Below, piece by piece: positions 33,451 to 43,029 of a DNA stretch of 64,000 bases. Below the pieces are notes generated by a model. That model made no database searches, had not been told where the DNA came from, and worked only from the letters and a program-made list of their open reading frames with translations. Both the position numbers and the translations under genes were made by a program. The stretch's first letter is position 1. Each line of letters opens with the position of its first letter. This DNA comes from Acidovorax benzenivorans (GTDB taxonomy: Bacteria; Pseudomonadota; Gammaproteobacteria; Burkholderiales; Burkholderiaceae_C): positions 62,001 to 126,000 of the forward strand of contig NZ_JAPCKI010000013.1 in assembly GCF_028680575.1 (NCBI RefSeq), in the 5' to 3' direction.

Positions 33451-33693
33451 TCAGCTCTTTTGCTTGGCTTCGACATCGATGGTGGTCTTGTCGGCGGCCT
33501 GGCTGTTGGCTACCTGACCAGCGGGCGGGGTGGTGGTGGCAGCGGCATCCGAAGCGCCGTCCTTCATGCCGTCCTTGAAGCCCTTGACGGCGCCCCCCAG
33601 GTCGGAGCCCATGTTCTTGAGCTTCTTGGTACCAAACACCATCACAACGATCAACAGCACGATCAGCCAGTGCCAGATGGAAAAAGAGCCCAT
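33451..33693 (-). CDS. tatA: Sec-independent protein translocase TatA
   Basis: An 80-residue TatA, the pore-forming subunit. It begins [33 protein letters not shown], with the membrane helix, FGTKKL hinge and amphipathic helix [16 protein letters not shown] 33693 gives the family N-terminus; an upstream in-frame ATG adds eight unrelated residues. Confidence 0.96.
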   Translation of the reverse strand: MGSFSIWHWLIVLLIVVMVFGTKKLKNMGSDLGGAVKGFKDGMKDGASDAAATTTPPAGQVANSQAADKTTIDVEAKQKS

Positions 33694-33809
33694 GAAATAT
33701 CTCCTAACGAATTGCAATCATTTTAGACGGGGGGCGTGACAGGAATTCAGTGCCGGGGCATGCCGACGCATCTCTATCTGGCACGATCGTCAGCCTGGTT
33801 CAGCCTAGT

Positions 33810-34166
33810 TCAGCCTTTAAGCCACGGACGGGGGCCGCCCATCACGTGGATATGCAGGTGATGGACTTCCTGCCCGCCTTCAAGCCCCGTGTTTACCACG
33901 ACGCGAAAGCCACCCTCCGGGTACGGGTTGCAGCCCTGCTCCAGTGCCAGCCTTGGCGCCAGCGCCATCATGCGCCCCAGCACCCCGGCGTGCTCTGGGG
34001 TGACCTGCGCCATGGAAGGGATATGCAGCTTGGGCACCATCAAGAAATGCACCGGCGCCCACGGGTGAATGTCGTGAAAGGCGAAGATTTCTTCGTCCTC
34101 ATAAACCTTCTTGGAGGGAATCTGGCCCGCGATGATTTTGCAGAAAAGGCAGTTCGGATCGTGCAT
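33810..34166 (-). CDS. hinT: HIT-family nucleotide hydrolase (HinT)
   Basis: A 118-residue histidine-triad protein. The triad HLHIHVMGG is at the C-terminus and the N-terminus reads CLFCKIIAGQIPSKKVYEDE, with a CxxC pair that is typical of bacterial HinT. These are purine nucleoside phosphoramidases. It lies between the patatin gene and tatA in the distal part of the his-tat block. Confidence 0.94.
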   Translation of the reverse strand: MHDPNCLFCKIIAGQIPSKKVYEDEEIFAFHDIHPWAPVHFLMVPKLHIPSMAQVTPEHAGVLGRMMALAPRLALEQGCNPYPEGGFRVVVNTGLEGGQEVHHLHIHVMGGPRPWLKG

Positions 34167-34236
34167 GGGAGGGATCGGAGCAAAGGGAATCAGGGGTACA
34201 GGCGCGGATCAACCCTGAGGGCGCTTCGCGCGTGAG

Positions 34237-35274
34237 CTAGGCATTGTCAGCGATCTTGATGCTGGGGCGCACACCCACGTCCTTGCGGTGCGCGCGCAGC
34301 CAGTCCTGCCCCGCAGCACGGCCCAGGGCAAACAGCTTGCGCACAAACGACAGGTCTGCGCGCAACTTGCTGTCGGCCCCGAAGGGCGCCAACACCGAAC
34401 CACCATCGATGCGGTGCATGCGCACGCTCTTGTAGCGACGGGCATCGAGCTTGCCCTCGGCGAGCAGGCGGCGAACGAACTCGATGGCACGCAGCTCGGC
34501 CAGCAGGCTGGCGTTGAAGGTGACTTCGTTCATGCGCTCCATGATCTCGGAGGCGTTGTTGGGCACGTCCAGATGCTCCACGGGGTTGATCTGCACCAGC
34601 AGGATGTCCGAGGTGTCGGTCTGGTAGATCAACGGATGCAACGCAGGGTTGCCCGAATAGCCGCCGTCCCAATAGGCCTCGCCCTCGATCTCGACCGCCT
34701 TGAACAGCATGGGCAGGCAGGCCGACGCCATCACCGCATCGACGCTCAGCCGGGGCCCGAAGAAAATTTCGCCCCGGCCGGTGCGCACATTGGTCGCACA
34801 CACAAACACCTTGGGGCCGACCACGCCGGTGCGGGCGGAGCACAGCAGGCTGAAATCCACCTCGCGCTCCAGCAGCTTGCGCAAGGGGTTGATCCCCAGC
34901 GGATTGGTCTGGTAGGGCGAGAACCACTGCGACATCATGCCCACCAGCGGGTTGGCGGCAGACAGGGGCGTTCCCCAGGTCAGGCTGCCCAGCGCGCCCA
35001 CCCCTTCCCACAGGCGGGTAAGCGACTCGCGCGCCAATGCGCAGCCCGCCAGGTGGGCGTCTTCGGGGTCTTTGTGCTGCTGCGCTGCCTGCGCAAACCC
35101 GTGCGCCAGGGCCACGGCGTTCATGGCGCCAGCGCTGGTGCCGCTGACACCATCGAGCTGCCACTGGCCGTCTTCCAGCAGCGCATCCAGCACACCCCAG
35201 GTGAGTGCGCCGTGCGAGCCGCCGCCCTGCAACGCGAGGTTCAGACGCGGGCGGGGACGAGCTGCTTCAGGCAT
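34237..35274 (-). CDS. Patatin-like phospholipase
   Basis: A 345-residue patatin-family lipid acyl hydrolase (RssA-like). The oxyanion hole is GGGSHGALTWG (about 17-27), the nucleophile serine lies in GTSAGAMNAV, and the catalytic aspartate lies in DGGYSGNPAL. There is no signal peptide, so it is probably cytoplasmic. Its start overlaps the end of the DUF4870 gene by 8 nt, so it belongs to the same transcript as hisE. Confidence 0.92.
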   Translation of the reverse strand: MPEAARPRPRLNLALQGGGSHGALTWGVLDALLEDGQWQLDGVSGTSAGAMNAVALAHGFAQAAQQHKDPEDAHLAGCALARESLTRLWEGVGALGSLTWGTPLSAANPLVGMMSQWFSPYQTNPLGINPLRKLLEREVDFSLLCSARTGVVGPKVFVCATNVRTGRGEIFFGPRLSVDAVMASACLPMLFKAVEIEGEAYWDGGYSGNPALHPLIYQTDTSDILLVQINPVEHLDVPNNASEIMERMNEVTFNASLLAELRAIEFVRRLLAEGKLDARRYKSVRMHRIDGGSVLAPFGADSKLRADLSFVRKLFALGRAAGQDWLRAHRKDVGVRPSIKIADNA

Positions 35275-35653
35275 CCACCGCCTGGCTCTTGTTCATGGCC
35301 ACCATGCCACGCACGATGCGGTACAGGAACCAGATGGAGATCAGGCCCCAGGCGATCATGCCGGGCACCACCAGCAGCAGCCACAACGGCGAAGTCACCA
35401 CATAGAGCACCCCCGCCCAGATGACGGTGCGGATGCGCCACGAGAAATGGTTGGCCTGCCAGGTGCCTTCGGCATCGCCTTTTTTCACCAGGTCGATCAC
35501 CAGTGCCACGATCAGCAGCGCAGCGCCGGGCTGCGCGCCCGGGATGACCGCCCCCAGCGCCACGATCAGGTGCAGCGCATAGCTGACCCAGCCGATGGCC
35601 TTCAGGTCCTCGGCCTTCTGGTCGTTGGTCTGCACATCGATGATGTCGCTCAC
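35267..35653 (-). CDS. DUF4870/Tic20-like small membrane protein
   Basis: A 128-residue protein with about three hydrophobic segments (30-55, 80-100, 104-120) and the [14 protein letters not shown] motif of the DUF4870 family. The function is unknown. Its ATG overlaps the hisE stop codon by 4 nt (ATGA), and it overlaps the patatin gene at its end. Confidence 0.8.
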   Translation of the reverse strand: MSDIIDVQTNDQKAEDLKAIGWVSYALHLIVALGAVIPGAQPGAALLIVALVIDLVKKGDAEGTWQANHFSWRIRTVIWAGVLYVVTSPLWLLLVVPGMIAWGLISIWFLYRIVRGMVAMNKSQAVDA

Positions 35654-36045
35654 GGCGTGCCTTCTTCGGCAGCGCGCTCCGCCACCTTGCGCAGTGCCTT
35701 TTCCTCGATGCCGCTGGTGCCTTCACGGCGCTCCAGCTCGGCCACCACATCGGCAGGCGTGAGGCCGTAATGGGCCAGCGCCACCATGGTGTGGAACCAC
35801 AGGTCGGCCACTTCGTAGACGATCTTGGACTTGTCGGCGCCGTGGTCGACATCCTTGGCGGCCATGACCACCTCGGTGGCTTCTTCGCCGATCTTCTTCA
35901 GGAAGGAATCAGGCCCCTTGTGCAGCAGGCGCGACACGTAGCTGGTGGCCGGGTCGCCGCCGTTGGCGGGCTTGCGGCTTTCGATGACGGCGGCCAGGCG
36001 CGCCAGGGAATCGTTGGAACTCATGGTCTTGTCGTCCATTGCCAT
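35650..36045 (-). CDS. hisE: Phosphoribosyl-ATP diphosphatase
   Basis: A 131-residue HisE, second step of histidine synthesis. The MazG-like core includes [20 protein letters not shown], then [10 protein letters not shown] and [14 protein letters not shown] with the metal-binding acidic residues. It is a separate polypeptide from HisI, unlike the E. coli HisIE fusion. The ATG overlaps the hisI stop codon by 1 nt (TAATG). Confidence 0.95.
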   Translation of the reverse strand: MAMDDKTMSSNDSLARLAAVIESRKPANGGDPATSYVSRLLHKGPDSFLKKIGEEATEVVMAAKDVDHGADKSKIVYEVADLWFHTMVALAHYGLTPADVVAELERREGTSGIEEKALRKVAERAAEEGTP

Positions 36046-36434
36046 TATTTGTAGATGGATTCGGGGTCTTTCAAGACCGGCTCGACCGCGTGCCAGACCC
36101 CGTCCTTGAGCACACTGAAGAAGCAGCTGTGGCGGCCCGTGTGGCAGGCGATGCCGGGCTCGTGGCCCTGCTGGGTGACCTTGAGCAGCACCACATCGTT
36201 GTCGCAGTCCAGGCGGATCTCGTGCACGGTCTGCACGTGGCCGGACTCTTCGCCCTTGAACCACAGCTTCTTGCGCGAGCGGCTGAAGTACACGGCGCGG
36301 CCGAGTTCAGCGGTTTTCGCCAGGGCCTCGCGGTTCATCCACGCAAACATCAGCACGTCGCCCGTGCCCTGCTCTTGCGCAATTACGGGCACCAGGCCCT
36401 GCGCATCCCATTTCACTTCGTTGAGCCAGTTCAT
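36045..36434 (-). CDS. hisI: Phosphoribosyl-AMP cyclohydrolase
   Basis: A 129-residue HisI, third step of histidine synthesis. The zinc and magnesium motifs are all present: MFAWMN, FSRSR..LW.KGE.SGH, DCDND and [11 protein letters not shown] chose ATG 36434 (MNWLNEVKW), the usual start; an ATG nine bases upstream is also in frame. The 133-nt leader to hisF holds a dispersed-repeat copy. Confidence 0.96.
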   Translation of the reverse strand: MNWLNEVKWDAQGLVPVIAQEQGTGDVLMFAWMNREALAKTAELGRAVYFSRSRKKLWFKGEESGHVQTVHEIRLDCDNDVVLLKVTQQGHEPGIACHTGRHSCFFSVLKDGVWHAVEPVLKDPESIYK

Positions 36435-36510
36435 GGGGGCCATTGTCGGTGATCCGGATGGCACGCCAGGGCACACCACGGCACGCACCCGCACTTTTGA
36501 AGCATTTTTG

Positions 36511-36561
36511 ACCGCTAGCGCAGATGTGATATGCGCAAGCAGCTATCGAATCAGGAGCAAA
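36511..36561 (+). repeat. Dispersed repeat copy F
   Basis: CCGCTAGCGC...TGCGC arms, CAAGC, AGCTAT (36541-36546), N9, AGCAA (36556-36560). It lies between hisF and hisI and is antisense to them. Confidence 0.75.
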
Positions 36562-36567
36562 TGCTGA

Positions 36568-37368
36568 TCACATCCGCACAGGGATGCCGCGCTCTGCCAT
36601 GCGCTGCTTGGCCTGGCCCACGGTGTATTCGCCGTAGTGGAAGATGCTGGCGGCCAACACCGCGTCAGCGCCACCGGTCTGGATGCCGTCGGCCAGGTGG
36701 TCGAGGTTGCCCACGCCGCCCGAGGCGATCACGGGCACGCTCACCGCATCGCTCACCGCGCGGGTCAGCTCCAGGTCAAAGCCCGCCTTGGTGCCGTCGC
36801 GGTCCATGCTGGTCAGCAGGATTTCGCCCGCACCGCGCTGCGCCATCTCGGTCGCCCAGGCGATGGCGTCCAGGCCCGTGTTCTTGCGGCCGCCGTGGCT
36901 GTACACATCCCAGCCCGCACCCACAGGCTGGCCGTTGGCGCCCAGGCGTTGGGCGTCCTCGGCCGAGCGGCGCTTGGCGTCGATGGCCACCACGATGCAC
37001 TGCGCGCCATAGCGGGCAGACACGGCGTTGATGACATCAGGGTTGGCAATGGCGGCCGAGTTGAAGCTGGTCTTGTCGGCGCCCGCGTTGAGCAGCCTGC
37101 GCACGTCTTCCACGGTGCGCACACCGCCACCCACGGTGAGCGGAATGAACACCTGGCTGGCCACCGCCTCGATGATGTGCAGGATGAGGTCACGGCCATC
37201 GCTGGTGGCGGTGATGTCGAGGAAGGTGAGCTCGTCAGCGCCCTGCGCGTTGTAGCGGGCGGCGATTTCGACCGGGTCACCCGCGTCACGCAGTTCGACG
37301 AAATTGACGCCCTTGACCACGCGGCCTCCGGTGACGTCGAGGCAAGGGATGATGCGTTTGGCGAGCAT
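36568..37368 (-). CDS. hisF: Imidazole glycerol phosphate synthase, cyclase subunit HisF
   Basis: A 266-residue HisF TIM barrel. It begins [20 protein letters not shown] with the catalytic aspartate, and has FLDITAT, the phosphate-binding GGVRTVED and VIASGGVGN loops and a second aspartate in [10 protein letters not shown]. It works with HisH. It starts 7 nt after hisA. Confidence 0.98.
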   Translation of the reverse strand: MLAKRIIPCLDVTGGRVVKGVNFVELRDAGDPVEIAARYNAQGADELTFLDITATSDGRDLILHIIEAVASQVFIPLTVGGGVRTVEDVRRLLNAGADKTSFNSAAIANPDVINAVSARYGAQCIVVAIDAKRRSAEDAQRLGANGQPVGAGWDVYSHGGRKNTGLDAIAWATEMAQRGAGEILLTSMDRDGTKAGFDLELTRAVSDAVSVPVIASGGVGNLDHLADGIQTGGADAVLAASIFHYGEYTVGQAKQRMAERGIPVRM

Positions 37369-37375
37369 GCAGTCC

Positions 37376-38116
37376 TTAGCCGTTCAGTTCGTCGGCACGC
37401 GCTTGAGCCGCAGCAAAGTCGAGGTCGCCGCTGTAGATGGCGCGGCCGCAGATCACACCTTCGACGCCTTCGCTCTCCACCGCGCACAGCTGCTCGATAT
37501 CGGTCATGTTCGACAGGCCGCCCGAGGCGATCACGGGGATGCTCAAAGCCTGGGCCAGCTTCACCGTAGCGTCGATGTTGATGCCCGACAGCATGCCGTC
37601 GCGGCCGATGTCGGTGTAGATGATGGATTCGACGCCCCAGTCCTCGAACTTCTTGGCCAGGTCCACGACCTCGTGGCCGGTGAGCTTGCTCCAGCCGTCG
37701 GTAGCGACTTTGCCGTCCTTGGCGTCGAGCCCCACGATGATGTGGCCGCCGAAGGCGCTGCAGGCGTCCTTCAGAAAACCGGGGTTCTTGACCGCAGCCG
37801 TGCCGATGATCACGTAGCGCAGGCCGCCGTCGATGTATTTCTCGATGGTGTCCAGGTCGCGGATACCGCCGCCCAACTGCACGGGAATGTCGTCGCCCAC
37901 CTCTTTCAGAATGGACTTGATGGCGCTGTAGTTCTTGGGCACGCCCGCAAACGCACCGTTCAAGTCCACCAGGTGCAGGCGGCGTGCACCGGCATCCACC
38001 CATTTGCGCGCCATGGCGGCGGGGTCTTCACCAAAGGTGGTGGATTGGTCCATATCGCCTTGTTTGAGGCGTACGCAGTGGCCGTCTTTGAGGTCGATGG
38101 CGGGGATGAGCAGCAT
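37376..38116 (-). CDS. hisA: Phosphoribosylformimino-5-aminoimidazole carboxamide ribotide isomerase
   Basis: A 246-residue HisA TIM barrel paralogous to HisF. It begins [20 protein letters not shown], with the catalytic aspartate at about 8, and has [14 protein letters not shown] and the second catalytic aspartate in [12 protein letters not shown]. It lies between hisH and hisF on the same strand. Confidence 0.98.
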   Translation of the reverse strand: MLLIPAIDLKDGHCVRLKQGDMDQSTTFGEDPAAMARKWVDAGARRLHLVDLNGAFAGVPKNYSAIKSILKEVGDDIPVQLGGGIRDLDTIEKYIDGGLRYVIIGTAAVKNPGFLKDACSAFGGHIIVGLDAKDGKVATDGWSKLTGHEVVDLAKKFEDWGVESIIYTDIGRDGMLSGINIDATVKLAQALSIPVIASGGLSNMTDIEQLCAVESEGVEGVICGRAIYSGDLDFAAAQARADELNG

Positions 38117-38181
38117 GGTGGTGAAGTTCGGGTGAAAAAGGGCGAGACGCAGCTCGGCCCGAACGGGTGGCGGTTAAGGGA

Positions 38182-38859
38182 TCAGGGATTCCAGTGCAGA
38201 AAATTGCGGTACAGGGCCAAGCCATGCTCCGCGCTTTTCTCCGGGTGAAACTGGGTGGCAAAAATATTATCGCGTGCAATGGCGGCGGCGAACAAACCGC
38301 CGTAGTCCGTTTGCCCTGCGCAGTGGGCAGGATTTTGCGGCACGGCGTAGAAACTGTGCACAAAGTAAAAGTAGCTGCTGTCCGGCACGCCAGCCCACAC
38401 CGGGTGCACGCCACCGCCGTGGTGGGCGTGGGGCATCTGCCGCACCTGGTTCCAGCCCATCTGGGGCACCTTGAAGCGGCTGCCGTCAGGCTGGGTGCGG
38501 CCTGCCAGGTCGAACTTGAGCACATCACCAGGGATGAGGCCCAGGCCCGGCGTATCCCCCTCGGCGCTATGGTCCAGCAGCATCTGCATACCTACACACA
38601 CGCCGAACATTGGCTTGGAGGCAGCGGCTTCGAGCACCGATTCCTGCAGGCCGGACTCGCGCAGCTCGCGCATGCAGTCGGGCATGGCGCCCTGCCCTGG
38701 CAGCACGATGCGCTGGGCGGCGCGCACGTCTTCGGGGCGCTGGGTGACGACCACGGTCCAGCCCGTGCCCTCGGCGGCGGCCTGCACGGCCTGCGACACC
38801 GAGCGCAGGTTGCCCATGCCGTAGTCCACGACCGCCACTGTTTTTGCTTCCATATTCAT
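38182..38859 (-). CDS. hisH: Imidazole glycerol phosphate synthase, glutamine amidotransferase subunit HisH
   Basis: A 225-residue class I glutamine amidotransferase that gives ammonia to HisF. The nucleophile cysteine lies in GVCVGMQML and the His-Glu pair in [20 protein letters not shown] is the N-terminal signature. The first codons (ATG AAT ATG GAA GCA AAA) fall inside dispersed-repeat copy G. Both ATG 38859 and 38853 are possible, and neither has a clear Shine-Dalgarno sequence. Confidence 0.96.
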   Translation of the reverse strand: MNMEAKTVAVVDYGMGNLRSVSQAVQAAAEGTGWTVVVTQRPEDVRAAQRIVLPGQGAMPDCMRELRESGLQESVLEAAASKPMFGVCVGMQMLLDHSAEGDTPGLGLIPGDVLKFDLAGRTQPDGSRFKVPQMGWNQVRQMPHAHHGGGVHPVWAGVPDSSYFYFVHSFYAVPQNPAHCAGQTDYGGLFAAAIARDNIFATQFHPEKSAEHGLALYRNFLHWNP

Positions 38860-38895
38860 AGCTACTAGCGCTTATCCATCAAGCGATAGCGCCTG
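38844..38895 (-). repeat. Dispersed repeat copy G, overlapping the hisH start
   Basis: Minus orientation: GGCGCTATCGCTT...AAGCGCTAG arms, T, AGCTAT (38863-38858), N9, AGCAA (38848-38844). The ATG inside AGCTATG is the hisH start codon, and codons 1-6 are encoded by the repeat. It lies between hisB and hisH and runs in the same sense as they do. Confidence 0.8.
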
Positions 38896-38910
38896 ATTTA
38901 ACCCAAAATT

Positions 38911-39549
38911 TCACAACGAACCCTTGGTGGAGGGGATGACACCGGCCGAGCGCGGGTCGCGCTCCAGCGCCGCGCGCAGCGTGCGCCCGAACGCCTTGAA
39001 GATGGTCTCGCACTGGTGGTGTGCGTTGACGCCCTTGAGGTTGTCGATGTGCAGCGTGACGCCAGCGTGGTTCACAAAGCCCTGGAAGAACTCGAACACC
39101 AGTTGCGTGTCGAGCTGGCCGATGCTCCCGGCCGTGAACTTCACATCCATGTGCAGCCCGGGGCGGCCCGAAAAATCGACCACCACGCGCGATAGCGCTT
39201 CGTCCAGCGGCACGTAGGCATGCCCGTAGCGGCGGATGCCCTTCTTGTCGCCCACGGCGCGCGCAAAAGCCTGGCCCAGCGTGATGCCCACGTCTTCCAC
39301 GGTGTGGTGGCCGTCGATGTGCAGGTCGCCTTCGCAGTCGATGTCCAGGTCGATCAGCCCGTGGCGGGCGATCTGGTCGAGCATGTGGTCAAAGAAACCG
39401 ATGCCGGTGGAGAGCTTGGCCTGGCCGGTGCCGTCGAGGTTGATGCGCACGCGGATGCGCGTTTCGGCGGTGTTGCGGCTGACCTCGGCGATGCGGTCGG
39501 CCATCGGGTCGGCCGATGGGGCGGAGGGTACGAGTGCGGAGGAAGTCAT
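38911..39549 (-). CDS. hisB: Imidazoleglycerol-phosphate dehydratase
   Basis: A 212-residue monofunctional IGPD. The metal-binding histidine clusters are FFDHMLDQ, the DGHHTVED motif and [15 protein letters not shown]. It lacks the N-terminal phosphatase domain found in enterobacterial HisB. The ATG overlaps the hisC stop codon by 4 nt (ATGA). Confidence 0.97.
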   Translation of the reverse strand: MTSSALVPSAPSADPMADRIAEVSRNTAETRIRVRINLDGTGQAKLSTGIGFFDHMLDQIARHGLIDLDIDCEGDLHIDGHHTVEDVGITLGQAFARAVGDKKGIRRYGHAYVPLDEALSRVVVDFSGRPGLHMDVKFTAGSIGQLDTQLVFEFFQGFVNHAGVTLHIDNLKGVNAHHQCETIFKAFGRTLRAALERDPRSAGVIPSTKGSL

Positions 39550-40667
39550 AGGGAGGCTTGGAGTGCTGCCAGCATCTGCGCGTTGTCTTCGGCATTGCCT
39601 ACCGTCAGGCGCAGGCAGTTGGCCAGCAATGGGTGCATTGTAGAAACGTTCTTGACGAGCACCTTGCGGTTTTTCATACCCTCGTAGGCCTTGGCGGAAT
39701 CCGCCACACGGATCAGCACCATGTTGGCCTCGCTGTCCCAGCACTTTTCGACACCCGGCATCTGGCGCAACGCGGCGATGAGCGTGGCGCGTTCGGCACG
39801 GATTTCTGCCGCCTGGGCGGCGAAAACCTCGGCGTGTTCAAGCGCAAACAGCGCGGCTTCGCAGTTGAGCACGCTCACGTTGTAGGGCGGGCGCACCTTG
39901 TCGATCTCGCTCACGAACGCCGAGGGCCCGATGAGGTAGCCCAGGCGCACGCCTGCCAGACCAAACTTGCTGAGCGTGCGCATGAGCAGCACATGGGCGT
40001 TGCGCGCGGGCTCGGCCCGCATGCGGTCGATCCAGGTGCGGCTGGCAAAGGGCTGATAGGCCTCGTCCATGACCACGATGCCGCCCTGCGCGCCCGCGGC
40101 GTCGATGATGCGCTGCACTGCGCCCTCGTTCCACAGCGTGGCCGTGGGGTTGTTGGGGTAGGCGATGTAGGTGATGGCGGGGTTGTGCTGCGCGATGGCG
40201 GCCAGCATGGCGGGTTCGTCCAGCTCGAAGTCGGGCGTGAGTGGCACGCCGACAAAGTCCAGGCCCTGCAGTTGCGCCGACAGCGGGTACATCACAAAAC
40301 CCGGCATGGGCGCGAGCATGGTGGCGCGCTGGCCCGTGCCGGGTTGTGCGCAGGCCAGGGCCAGCAGGGTGATGAGCTCATCCGAGCCGTTGCCCAGCAC
40401 GATGCCGTAGCCCTCGGGCATGCCCGCGTACTGTGCCAGAGCCGCCTTCAGGTCGGCAATGCGGTCGCCGGGGTAGCGGTTGAGTGCCAGCGCACCCAGG
40501 CGCTGGCCCAGCGCGGCCTGCAGATGTGCGGGCAGGCGGAACGGGTTCTCCATGGCGTCCATCTTGAGCATGCCGGTGGAGGGCTGCACGCCATACGCGT
40601 GCATGGCACGCACGTCGGGGCGGATGCGGGCCAGGGCTTGGAGTGGGGACGACGCAGGAGTAGTCAT
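39546..40667 (-). CDS. hisC: Histidinol-phosphate aminotransferase
   Basis: A 373-residue PLP-dependent class II aminotransferase. It has [15 protein letters not shown], the [10 protein letters not shown] loop, VMDEAYQPF with the PLP aspartate, and the Schiff-base lysine in [14 protein letters not shown]. The start (ATG 40667) overlaps the stop codon of the PIN-domain toxin gene by 4 nt, so hisC translation appears coupled to the toxin gene. Confidence 0.97.
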   Translation of the reverse strand: MTTPASSPLQALARIRPDVRAMHAYGVQPSTGMLKMDAMENPFRLPAHLQAALGQRLGALALNRYPGDRIADLKAALAQYAGMPEGYGIVLGNGSDELITLLALACAQPGTGQRATMLAPMPGFVMYPLSAQLQGLDFVGVPLTPDFELDEPAMLAAIAQHNPAITYIAYPNNPTATLWNEGAVQRIIDAAGAQGGIVVMDEAYQPFASRTWIDRMRAEPARNAHVLLMRTLSKFGLAGVRLGYLIGPSAFVSEIDKVRPPYNVSVLNCEAALFALEHAEVFAAQAAEIRAERATLIAALRQMPGVEKCWDSEANMVLIRVADSAKAYEGMKNRKVLVKNVSTMHPLLANCLRLTVGNAEDNAQMLAALQASL

Positions 40668-41116
40668 TCGGTAGTGTCCAGTTCGTTGGGGGTAACAAGA
40701 AACGGGTTGATGGGGCGCACGGCGTCCAGTGGCTGGTTGTGCGGCAGGGCTTCGGTCAGCAGGTAGCGGCAGCCCTGCTGGTGGGCGGACGAGAGGATGA
40801 GCGCATCCCAGTAGCCCAGGCGGTAGCGGTCCTGCAGGTCCCAGGCGCCGTCCACGGTGTAGGAGTCCAGGTGCGGCGGCAGCCACACGCGCAGGCGGCG
40901 CACCTGGGCGCGCACCTGCTGCAGCACGTGGGGGCCGTCAAAACGCTGGATGGCCTGGTTGTACAGCTCGTTGAGCACCTGCGAGCTGATGCGGCCGCTG
41001 CGGGTCTGCCAGCAAAAGCTGATCCATTCGCGGGCGCGCGCCTGGCGCTCTGCATCGCGGTCGTCCACGCTGGCGAGCAGGATTTCGGTATCGACAAAGA
41101 TGGGGGAGGTGCTCAT
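40664..41116 (-). CDS. PIN-domain toxin, VapC-like
   Basis: A 150-residue PIN-domain ribonuclease. The acidic active-site residues are visible: Asp in FVDTEILL, Glu in SSQVLNELYNQ, and Asp in YWDALILSSA. Such toxins cleave tRNA or rRNA, and are neutralised by a paired antitoxin. The gene is 14 nt downstream of a small ribbon-helix-helix gene and overlaps the start of hisC. It appears intact rather than decayed. VapC-type identity is by fold; the target is unknown. Confidence 0.85.
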   Translation of the reverse strand: MSTSPIFVDTEILLASVDDRDAERQARAREWISFCWQTRSGRISSQVLNELYNQAIQRFDGPHVLQQVRAQVRRLRVWLPPHLDSYTVDGAWDLQDRYRLGYWDALILSSAHQQGCRYLLTEALPHNQPLDAVRPINPFLVTPNELDTTE

Positions 41117-41130
41117 GTGCTCTGCCCCGT

Positions 41131-41355
41131 TCAGCGCAGAAACAGGGTTTCGCGGGGCACGTAGGGCCCGCTCGATGCGCCCCAGGACTCAAAACCCAGC
41201 GCCTCGCGCATGGCCTGGGCGTAGGCGTCTTCCTGGCGCATCTTTTCGGCCAGCCATTCACCGAGCAGACGCGAGACGCTGCTGCCGCGCTTGGCGGCTT
41301 CCACGCGCACCCATTCGGCAACGGTGTCGTCCATGGTCACGGTGATGTTTTTCAT
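41131..41355 (-). CDS. Ribbon-helix-helix antitoxin, VapB/CopG-like
   Basis: A 74-residue protein starting MKNITVTMDDTVAEWVRVEAAKRGSS, a CopG-type ribbon-helix-helix, with a C-terminal tail (YVPRETLFLR) typical of toxin-binding segments. It precedes the PIN-domain gene by 14 nt on the same strand, the usual antitoxin-toxin order. RHH antitoxins usually repress their own promoter, which should lie at 41356-41423. Confidence 0.82.
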   Translation of the reverse strand: MKNITVTMDDTVAEWVRVEAAKRGSSVSRLLGEWLAEKMRQEDAYAQAMREALGFESWGASSGPYVPRETLFLR

Positions 41356-41423
41356 GGGTTAAATATTACACGAACTTCGTGCGCCACGAACTTCGTGTTC
41401 ATCAAAAAACCAAAAACACCCAT

Positions 41424-42878
41424 CTACGCGGCCTTGCGTTGTGCCTCTTTCTGCAGCATCTGGCACGCCATGTCGCCCACGGTGCACAGGGCCTCCAGGT
41501 GGGCAGGTGTCCAGTCACCGCCCACGCCAATGCGCAGGCAGTTGCGAAACCGCCCGCTGGCGCTGAACACGGTACCGGGCGCGATCAGGATCTGCCGGGC
41601 CAGGCAGGCCTCATGCAGTTGCACCGAATCGAGCGCGCGTGGCAGCTCCAGCCACAGCAGCAGGCCGCCGGGCGGGTCGCTCACGCGTGTGCCCTGCGGG
41701 AAGTGCGCGGCGATCACGTGGCGCACCTCGTCCATGCGCGCCGCCACGGCCGCCCGCAGCTGGCGCATGGCCGCAGCGTGGCCTGCCTGGGTGATGAGGT
41801 CGGCCAGCGCCAGCTCCAGCACGGCCGACTGGCCACCGGCCTGCAGGTCCTTGATGGCGCGCAGCTTTTCGGCCCAGCGCCCCGCCTCCAGCCAGCCCAG
41901 GCGCAGGCCCGGCGCCAGCGTCTTGGAGAACGAATCGCACAGCATCACATGGCCCGTGGTGTCGTACGACTTGACGGTGCGGCGCATCTCGTCCACCTCC
42001 ACCAGGTCGTTGTAGATCGCGTCCTCGATCACCGCCATGTTGTGCCGCGCCGCCATCTGCACCAGGCGCTTGCGCTCGGCCTGGGGCATGCAGCTGCCCA
42101 GCGGGTTGCTGAGCGTGGGCACCACCATCACGGCCTTAACGGGCTGGGTGTCCAGCGCGAGTTGCAGCGCGTCGAGCGACAGGCCGTTGCGCGGGTGGGT
42201 GGGAATCTCCAGCGCCTTGAGGTGCAGGCCCTGCAGCACCTCCAGAAACGAAAAATGGGTGGGCGACTCCAGCGCCACCACGTCGCCGGGCTGCGTCACC
42301 GCGCGCAGGCACAGCGCAATGCTGTCCATGCAGCCCCCGGTGATCACGATGTTCTCCGGATCCAGGCTGCAGCCCAGGCCGACGGCGTAGCGCGCCAGGG
42401 CACGGCGCGCGTCTTCATGGCCCGAAGAGGCCGGGTACGTGCACAGCAGGTTGCGGTGGCGCTGCGCGGCACGCACCACGGCGCGGCGCACACGGTCGGG
42501 GTTGAACAGCTCGGGGCCGGGGGTGCCGCTGCTGTACGAAATGATGTCCACCGGCTGGTTGCGCCCCAGGATGCGCTGACCCAGCCAGTCCACCGACACC
42601 TCGCGTGGGCGGCGCATCGGGCGCGGCGTGCTGGGCTCGGGCAGGCTTACCGGCCGCGCCGCCACAAAAAAGCCCGAGCGCGGGCGCGCGGTGATCAGGC
42701 GCGCATCCTCCAGCCAGTGGTAGGCCTGCACCACCGTGGTCTGCGCCACGCCATGCTGGCGCGCCAGTTCACGCACAGAGGGTAGCTTTTCGCCGCGCGC
42801 CAGGGTGCCGTTGCGGATCAGCTGTGCGAGCTGCTCGGCGATTTGCAAGTAGAGCGGAGGTGCGTCATCGGTGGCCAT
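41424..42878 (-). CDS. MocR/PdxR-family transcriptional regulator
   Basis: A 484-residue chimera of an N-terminal GntR winged helix (about 1-75: PPLYLQIAEQLAQLIRNGTL, LPSVRELARQHGVAQTTV) and a C-terminal class I aminotransferase domain with the PLP lysine in DSFSKTLAPGLRLGWL. MocR proteins use PLP or amino-acid aldimines as effectors. I chose ATG 42878. It is divergent from the DUF2917 gene, with repeated operator-like sites in the 151-nt gap. Confidence 0.9.
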   Translation of the reverse strand: MATDDAPPLYLQIAEQLAQLIRNGTLARGEKLPSVRELARQHGVAQTTVVQAYHWLEDARLITARPRSGFFVAARPVSLPEPSTPRPMRRPREVSVDWLGQRILGRNQPVDIISYSSGTPGPELFNPDRVRRAVVRAAQRHRNLLCTYPASSGHEDARRALARYAVGLGCSLDPENIVITGGCMDSIALCLRAVTQPGDVVALESPTHFSFLEVLQGLHLKALEIPTHPRNGLSLDALQLALDTQPVKAVMVVPTLSNPLGSCMPQAERKRLVQMAARHNMAVIEDAIYNDLVEVDEMRRTVKSYDTTGHVMLCDSFSKTLAPGLRLGWLEAGRWAEKLRAIKDLQAGGQSAVLELALADLITQAGHAAAMRQLRAAVAARMDEVRHVIAAHFPQGTRVSDPPGGLLLWLELPRALDSVQLHEACLARQILIAPGTVFSASGRFRNCLRIGVGGDWTPAHLEALCTVGDMACQMLQKEAQRKAA

Positions 42879-42883
42879 GCTGC

Positions 42884-42972
42884 ATTCTGTACTGGCAGCT
42901 CGGCCAATAGCCCGTACAGAGGCATGCCAGCACGACCAGTACAGATGGGTTGGTTCGCTATTCTGTACTGGC
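42884..42972. promoter_or_regulatory. Operator array between the MocR regulator and DUF2917 genes
   Basis: Two identical 13-bp direct repeats ATTCTGTACTGGC (42884-42896 and 42960-42972) flank two inverted half-sites, CCCGTACAGAG (42911-42921) and CCAGTACAGAT (42936-42946). All share CTGTACTGG or its complement. MocR regulators commonly bind such repeated sites in divergent promoter regions. Confidence 0.65.
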
Positions 42973-43029
42973 TCAGATCGTCCCTGCCTGTGGCTGGTGG
43001 CGCGCGGCAGCTGGCCGCACAGTGAAGGC

